Part shown: positions 58,319-64,000 of the stretch, piece after piece
Position numbering within the stretch: position 1 is the stretch's first letter
Layout of the letters: the number at the start of each line of letters is the position of its first letter
DNA from: Apoda limacodes
Taxonomy: Eukaryota > Arthropoda > Insecta > Lepidoptera > Limacodidae
Reading direction: 5' to 3'
NCBI GenBank assembly: GCA_946406115.1
Contig: OX291553.1
Coordinates: 9,925,001 to 9,989,000, forward strand
Length of the DNA: 64,000 bases
Notes under the pieces: model-generated
What the model saw: the letters and a program-made list of their open reading frames with translations, nothing else
What the model was told of the DNA's origin: nothing
The model's database searches: none
Program-made: the position numbers and the translations under genes

Positions 58319-58479
58319 TATTGCTTGGAGCTAAATGGATGACAGAACGGCCTTATTTAGAGGGTGGTGTCTTTCTGGAGAAACACGTTATATCTCAGAT
58401 ACATTTCCACTGGGGTGCCAACATGTTTGAAGGTAGCGAGCACACAGTAGACAAAAGAAGACACCCAGCAGAAATGCAG
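58319..58479 (+). CDS. Carbonic anhydrase-related gene 2, zinc-site exon
   Basis: Acceptor TTATGTCTAG. Reads RPYLEGGVFLEKHVISQIHF then HWGANMFEGSEHTVDKRR and ends HPAEMQ|GTTTGA. His94 and His96 of the zinc site (IHFHW) and SEHTVD are present. In AEMQ, Gln occupies the position of the third zinc ligand His119. The donor GTTTGA is weak, but joining to the next exon gives a gap-free alignment with gene 1 over 20 residues, which supports it. Confidence 0.87.
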
Positions 58480-59114
58480 GTTTGAAGTTTTTATAGTATC
58501 TACCTACTAAAATAATAAGACTTTATACGTAGTTATAGTTGCTGTTTTATGAGATAAGTATCTTTTTCCTAATATTATAAACTAGAAAATTGCTTTTATA
58601 ATCAAATTCAAGTGCTTTATTTCGCAAAAATCACTTCTTTGAAGTCAATAAACTAGAAGTTCCTAGTTACTACAGTTTCGAAGTCAGGAATTTGCAATTC
58701 TGCAGGAATTTTATTGTAAAAACGGATACATTGACCTTTAAATGATTTATCTATTTTTTAAAGACTTTTGTGGGTGGAATATCGCTATTCATTTTAAAAC
58801 AGTCAATATTTTTATGAACAAAATTAAATAATCTAATATATACTGAGACGGTAAGGTTAAGACCTTGATTTCCTTAAATTTATCTCTTATATAGTGTCTA
58901 TGGGATAGATTCTTAACTGCCCTCTTTAGCAGCACAAAGATTGTTTGAATATCAGCTGCGTGTCCTCATAGTAAAATACCGTAGGACATCCCGCTATGAA
59001 AGTAGCTGAAGTATACTATCCGAGCAGTTTATAAATACACTGGATCTAGCCAATTGATATTTTTATTTTCCTCTTTGTGCAAAGTGAATTTCAATATATA
59101 ATAGAAATATGCTA

Positions 59115-60850
59115 TTTCCATTTCTTTATTTTCTCGATGACAGTTCTAATGTGATAGTTGTAGTTTTGTGACCAAATAAGTAATGATATCGATCGCATAT
59201 ATTTATTATGTTTTGAATAAAGACAAATACAACAAAGAACACTCAATGGCCCACCGCCATGTTGTGTTTGTTTTAATCTGTCACTCGCAACAAGACGGTT
59301 GTGCTATATAGTCACTTCATTTCAGTTCACTGAGTTTTTTCACATTATCCATACGTTACGTTGAATTATATTTTGTGTTCCTCCATGTTGATTGAATCAA
59401 AATGCCTAAAGGATCTGTTCTAAAACGGCAGGCGAGAGAACTGGTGATCAAGGTTCGTAATTACTTTGAAGCAGAGTATCAAAATGGTGGCCCGCTTTTA
59501 CCACTGTCGCAAGAGCGAGAGCGTAATCCGGCATTAGGAATTAGTGGACCTACTGTTTCAAAAATTACTACCGAAGCTTACAGTACAAGCGGCATGCAGG
59601 AAATAAGCTTCGTACGCCGAAGATAAAACGCCAATCACTCGTGTGACATCGGTTGACAACTTCGACGCTGACGCTATTCGCCGTCATATATATGACTATT
59701 ACTTGCGCAAAGAAATTCTAACACTTAAAAAACTTGTTGTTTCTTTACGTGAATGTGGTTTTTTCCATGGCCAAAAATCGTCATTAAGCTTGGTTTTGAA
59801 AGAAATTGGATTTTCTTCGGACAAACGTAAAATATATATGTAGCGTCACGACGTTGCTATGGCTCGCTGCGAATTTTTGAGCGAAGCCAAAAAGATATAA
59901 GATTGGCCAAATGTTATTTTCACTGACGAGACTTGGTTAAATATAAACCACACTTTACCTAATAACTGGACTGACGACACCGCCGCTTCCACTAGTTTAG
60001 TGCCAATGGAAAAAGGTGAACGCCTTATCATATACCATGCAGGGTCTACAAAAGGATTCATATCAGATGCTTTACTGGCCTTTAAATCCAAGAAAACAGT
60101 GGACCACCAAGAAGAAATGAACGCAGAGATTTACGAAGGATGGGTTAAAGAAATGGTGCAATCTCTGGAAGAACCGTCGATAATTACTATGGACAACGCT
60201 ACATATCACTCCAAACAAATTGATAAAATACAAGAGATAATTGACTGGCTCCAACGTCATGGCGAAAATGTGGATAATACTTTATTAAAAGTACAATTAG
60301 TTGATATTTTAAAATCGAATAAAAGCCTCCCTAAAAGATATATTACCGATGAAATAGCTGCCGAATGTGGTCATTGGGTTCTTTGACTTCCGCCGTATCA
60401 CGTGCTAGTACAATGCTATGTAACTAATATGGGCACAAATCAAGGACACGCCGCTTGAAACATTACCCATCCCCCTTTTACGGCAAACAAGATGTGAGAT
60501 TTATATGTGCATAAAAAATGCATGTGCGGAAGTAACTGCCGAACACTGGGAAAAAAATGTGAGAAGAACCCAAAACATTATAGCGTCGGATTGGGAAATT
60601 CATGTGGCATTCGATAATATAGAAGTACAGGAACTTATAAGAAATGTTGGGAGTTGGCTTATGGAGTAACAGTGACGATTCATCAGATTTTGATTAAAAT
60701 AGCTCGATCCCTATCAGTTTCTCCGACTCTACTATGACCTTGTATGTGCGTAAGCGTCATTTTTTTATTAAATAATGTATACATAATGTAATAAAGACGC
60801 TCGTTCAAGTTTTCACAAGAGCTGTCATCGAGAAAATAAAGAAATGGAAA
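59115..60850 (+). mobile_element. Tc1/mariner-type transposon, decayed
   Basis: Perfect 29-bp terminal inverted repeats (59115-59143 and 60822-60850, starting TTTCCATTTCTT) are flanked by TA on both sides (59113-59114 and 60851-60852), the target duplication of this superfamily. Length 1,736 bp. It lies in an intron of carbonic anhydrase-related gene 2, on the same strand. Identical ends with a badly broken transposase suggest that it moved late, with help from an intact relative. Confidence 0.9.
59402..60672 (+). pseudogene. Tc1/mariner-type transposase, broken
   Basis: In its family the enzyme cuts and pastes the element. The N-terminal helix-turn-helix region starts MPKGSVLKRQARELVIKV. 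The catalytic domain has FTDETWLNINHT (first Asp, 59925-59927), SIITMDNATYHS (second Asp, 60192-60194) and, after a frameshift, YNAM-stop-LIWAQIK, where the stop TAA at 60421-60423 takes the place of the expected third acid (Glu). Other lesions: a frameshift between 59,600 and 59,643, TAG at 59841, TAA at 59898, TGA at 60384, an extra base near 60402 and TAG at 60406. The inferred gap between the second Asp and the Glu is about 75 residues, far more than the usual 34-41. Confidence 0.85.
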
Positions 60851-60882
60851 TAGTATAATTGTATAGTAAGGATACAGCCTGG

Positions 60883-60955
60883 TGACAGACGGACGGACGA
60901 ACAACGCAGTCTTAATAATAGCGTCCGTTTTTTACCCTTTGGGTACGGAACCCTA
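60883..60955 (+). repeat. Repeat A tail fragment
   Basis: GACAGACGGACGGACGAAC to CCTTTGGGTACGGAACCC, just after the transposon. Confidence 0.85.
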
Positions 60956-61194
60956 ATAACGGCATAATTCATACATCTAATATAGGTATTTTTTCTTATT
61001 TTTTCATTTCAGTGATATTTGAATAATATGATATTAATCCAACTAATGTTATAATAACAAAGCTATATCAAAAATACTTACTTGTGTAATTAAAACATCA
61101 CATTAATAGGGTACATTTAACTTATGAAAAATATATCTAGGCATCTCTGCAAGATGCCTGTAAAGAATTAATAATAGTCTGGTCTTCATTGACA

Positions 61195-61725
61195 AAGTAC
61201 CTTCTGGCTGTTGCCCGCAACTTCGTCCTAACGGATCACACTTTGCACCATATTTTCAGGAGTACTTATTCAGAGGATTTCGGTGAAATGTGGCTTTACT
61301 CAAACCTATTAAAAAGTGAAAATCTTATCAAAATCAGTGAATTTATACTTACTATTATAGAATATCAAAAGTACAGTATTACGATATAAAATGTGATAAA
61401 AAAAGTTTTTTTTTAAATATATCGAACAAGGTACCTACTAACTTTTCCGCTCCACTTCGCCCGCGGTAAATACGTTTATCGCCATAGGATCCCTGGGCGA
61501 CTGCTTAATAATAGTAAGTTTGCTATAGTTGTGGCTTTGGTTCGTTCACAATGAATTCGGTCATATTTTTTGCTGCGAGAACTTTAATTTGTTTGAGATA
61601 AAAGTTACCTATATGTCCTTTTCCATCTCTTCCACTATGCTTATGCTTTTCATGCTCCATTGCAACTTGAATGAAACATAAACAAACGAAAAAACTCACT
61701 TACATAATTTTAATATTAAATATTG
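61195..61725. repeat. Worn repeat B-like blocks
   Basis: GCTGTTGCCCGCAACTTCGT (61198) and CCGCTCCACTTCGCCCGCGG (61447) resemble the CCCGCGGCTTCGCCCGC start of reversed repeat B copies. The second runs to just before the PDG exon of gene 2. Confidence 0.55.
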
Positions 61726-61733
61726 AATGACAG

Positions 61734-61820
61734 GTTACATTTTTTAAATCGGAATACTTGAATCAAAAAGAAGCGTTGCAGTATCCTGATGGAGTTGTTG
61801 TGATCTGTTATTTAATTAAG
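61734..61820 (+). CDS. Carbonic anhydrase-related gene 2, PDG exon
   Basis: Acceptor AATGACAG. Reads VTFFKSEYLNQKEALQYPDG then VVVICYLIK before GTATGT, and is phase 0 at both ends. It is collinear with FVHYNSKYQSIEAAVGHPDG of gene 1. Confidence 0.85.
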
Positions 61821-62627
61821 GTATGTAAAATACTTAGTTAATTTGTCAGTGCATAGTATAAAAAATAACTCGTAAACTTTATATATGAGTAATCAGTAGA
61901 GAAAGCCAATAACTAAGTACACTTTGCAAAACTTAAAAAAATTAGTTCGGTAGCAAGTACCGCACGAGTAACTTCTCTTGAGAATATTTTTTTTATATTT
62001 GAGAATTTATACATGAAGAATGTTATTGCGTATTTAAGAAAAACTGTTTTTTAGCGATAAGAAACAAACCGCTTGACAGATTTGCTCACAATATTTTCAG
62101 ATCTAAGTCATGACGTGGTGGCCACGAGAGCAATTGGTCCATTGGTTCTTGAGATATCGAGGAGCAAATTCACATAGGTGCACACACACATACACACGCA
62201 GAGACATCACTCTAAAAATGATTGCAAACCCAATCTCAATATTTTTTTTATTTGTAAAAAAATACCATCACGACACTAATCCAGCAAAGGGATGGTCAGA
62301 GATGTTACAAACGCTTGTCCGTAACATCCACGTTTCACCGATGGCATACCGTCACACAAACGTGCTAGGTGGCGAGTAGTGGTAAACATATCGCCGTGCC
62401 GGGCACTAACTAGAGGAGAGAGCTTTAGCAATCTAGCCTCGTACCTTTGACATAGAACGTCACTGGGGCAATCCCTATTTAAGATAAAGAAGTTTAAATA
62501 TTATTATTATTATTTGTTTATATTTCATTGATTTGTTGCAGTTTTTAATTTTTATCAATAATAAATGTAAACAACCGGAAAAATAAATAAACAGATTTGG
62601 TTCTAACTAGTTTAATGAAAATCTCTA

Positions 62628-62713
62628 ATATTGATTTACTTTATTTTTTATAGAATACACAGATAAACACAGAATTATCTGTGTATTCTATAAAAAATAA
62701 AGTAAATCAATAT
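62628..62713. repeat. Perfect inverted repeat with 38-bp arms
   Basis: Arms at 62628-62665 and 62676-62713, identical on opposite strands, with a 10-base loop AACACAGAAT. The arm starts ATATTGATTTACTTTATTTT. It lies in the last visible intron of carbonic anhydrase-related gene 2. Confidence 0.95.
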
Positions 62714-63119
62714 AAGTATCGTTAAAAGTACCTAATAAATAACACAAAATATACACTTGAAAGAAAATAAGTATTTGCAAACCTTTAATGTATTTTCATT
62801 AATATAGAATTGTATTTCTAACAATACCCGGCATGATATGGTTCGTAAAAAATACCTTTTATTTCTCAACACTTAGCTGATACCTTATATTTTTTTATAC
62901 AACAAAAACTATATTATACTATCACATTTTACTTTCCCACTTACTTCCTTACCTATATGCCAAAAAGTCTAGTTAAAGCAGTAATATTAAAGATCATCTC
63001 GAAACTGTGTGACATTCCCAACTTAATTTACTCCATAGGCTGCTTGCTCGTTAGGACCACAAAGCCCCGTACAGGGTTCTCTGATTACTATATTTAGTGA
63101 GTTGTAACTAATGAATGAG

Positions 63120-63449
63120 ATTACGGTCACTCATTTACCCGTCATTACCTGTAAACCTTTAAACTTGGCCATTAATCCTTTGTCTCTATTACCCTTCACT
63201 AATGAGACAAAAACATTACAGTATGGTGTAAACCCTGACGAACGACTAAGTTGGGTTATTGAAGGATTCCCACGGGTTCAAGAAGCTCAGACTTGTACCC
63301 GTATTGGACCTTATCCTATGTCTCGTTTGGTGCCTATGTTTTTTGAAGATTACTTTCTTTACTGGGGTACTTTGAACAGCGTGGAAAACGAGAGCTATGT
63401 GGTTAGATGGCTTGTTCCAAGAGTCACTCTCTTTGCTTCTGAGGATCAA
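63120..63449 (+). CDS. Carbonic anhydrase-related gene 2, C-terminal exon
   Basis: Reads NLAINPLSLLPF, then about 47 extra residues (from TNETKTLQYG to YPMSRLVPM), then FFEDYFLYWGTLNSVENES, YVVRWLVPRV and FASEDQ|GTGAGT. YWG.L and the RWLV.. strand place it against the SLTTPP exon of gene 1. However, LTTPP is replaced by LNSVE, so Thr199 and Thr200 are lost. The start at 63120 is the only AG compatible with an open frame (TAA at 63105), and its pyrimidine tract is poor. A short exon for the usual NP.l..L segment may be missing between 61820 and here. The final exon lies beyond the window. Confidence 0.75.
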
Positions 63450-63599
63450 GTGAGTGGTATATAATTTTAAAGAGTATATAAATAAAGGTCACATAGGTAA
63501 ATTATTTAATCAGCAAGTGTGTCTAAATTGCTTGAGTGTATCTAACATTAAAAAGAATCTGAATTTTATAAACTTTTGTCTCGTGTTCTTTACAAAACA

Positions 63600-63790
63600 A
63601 TTTCCTTCTAGTTTTGGTCATTAACTCATCAAATACTGTGAAATTTTGTAGGCATGATCTTAAGCCGAATGTCTGTAACTTTTAAAATCCTAAAAAAAGT
63701 TTTTATTAACTTTTTATCTTATTCGAAATCATTTGTATGAAAAACTAGAATGCTAGAATGCATAGCTTTTATTAATCTTTTTTCTTCAAA
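63600..63790 (+). repeat. Diverged copy of the 24111 MITE interior
   Basis: TACTGTGAAATTTTGTAGGCAT, split here as TACTGTGAAATTTTG and TAGGCATGATCT, then AAGCCGAATGTCTGTAACTT and TGTATGAAAAACTAG. The order of parts matches 24180-24310. Confidence 0.5.
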
Positions 63791-63889
63791 ATTTCATGGT
63801 GTTTTACATTACAATAAACTTAAAAAAAAAATAAGTGGCTAGGTCTAACAAATTATATAGATTCGCCAAGCCGGGGGCAAGTAAACTTT

Positions 63890-64000
63890 AGGGCATAAAC
63901 CCGAAGAGAGAGAAAACGGTCCTGATCGCTGGGCTTTATAGGAACACTTTGTTGTCCGTCTGTCTGTCTGTCAAGGCCCTTTATCTCATGAACGCGTAAA
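63890..64000 (-). repeat. Repeat A, minus strand, cut by the window end
   Basis: GTCCGTCTGTCTGTCTGTCA and TATCTCATGAACGCGTAAA are the reverse complement of the middle of repeat A (compare 35490-35540). Confidence 0.75.

Overview
The window looks like a nuclear genome segment from a moth or butterfly (Lepidoptera). Host genes are split by many introns. Noncoding DNA is AT-rich and full of repeat families typical of Lepidoptera: tRNA-headed SINEs, a GGCCAAGTGCGAGTC...GGGTACGGAACCC dispersed repeat (called repeat A here), an ACTAATATTATAAATGCG repeat (repeat B), and the 3' tails of a CR1-like LINE. One tract is rich in CCTAA, the insect telomere word. The species cannot be named from the sequence alone.

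Region 1 (1-15,527) holds no gene I can support. Its dominant feature is a direct repeat of at least 3,209 bp. Bases 1-3,209 and 12,319-15,527 appear identical by eye, and the repeat spacing is 12,318 bp. Between the copies lie C-rich, G-poor sequence, a degenerate CCTAA tract and several decayed tandem arrays. It could be a giant noncoding LTR-type element (LARD-like), or just over one unit of a 12.3-kb tandem duplication. The window cuts off the left border, so this cannot be settled here.

Region 2 (15,528-31,746) is transposon-dominated. It contains a near-full-length non-LTR retrotransposon on the minus strand (about 17,249-22,800; gag-like ORF1, then endonuclease, reverse transcriptase and RNase H) broken by a few nonsense codons. 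It also has SINEs, a TTAA-flanked MITE, a three-layer nested insertion at 30,018-30,770 and an exact eight-copy 38-bp minisatellite.

Region 3 (31,747-43,170) is an alpha-carbonic anhydrase gene on the plus strand. Five exons join in phase, the three zinc histidines are present, and a stop codon and poly(A) signal are visible. The 5' exon or exons were not found. Its introns hold two dead LINEs, an 81-bp tandem array and several dispersed repeats.

Region 4 (48,217-52,180, minus) is a two-exon gene for a MYCBPAP-family protein, a relative of sperm and ciliary central-apparatus proteins.

Region 5 (56,388 to beyond the window end, plus) is a second alpha-carbonic anhydrase-like gene. It keeps two zinc histidines, replaces the third by Gln, lacks the LTTPP active-site motif and carries an insertion of about 47 residues before that site, so it is probably a catalytically dead carbonic anhydrase-related protein. 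A decayed Tc1/mariner-type transposon with 29-bp inverted repeats and unusually long D-to-E spacing sits in one intron, and a perfect 38-bp-arm hairpin in another. Several MITEs lie upstream.

The two carbonic anhydrase genes are probably diverged tandem paralogues with the ciliary gene between them on the other strand. Nothing suggests that the three host genes share a pathway.
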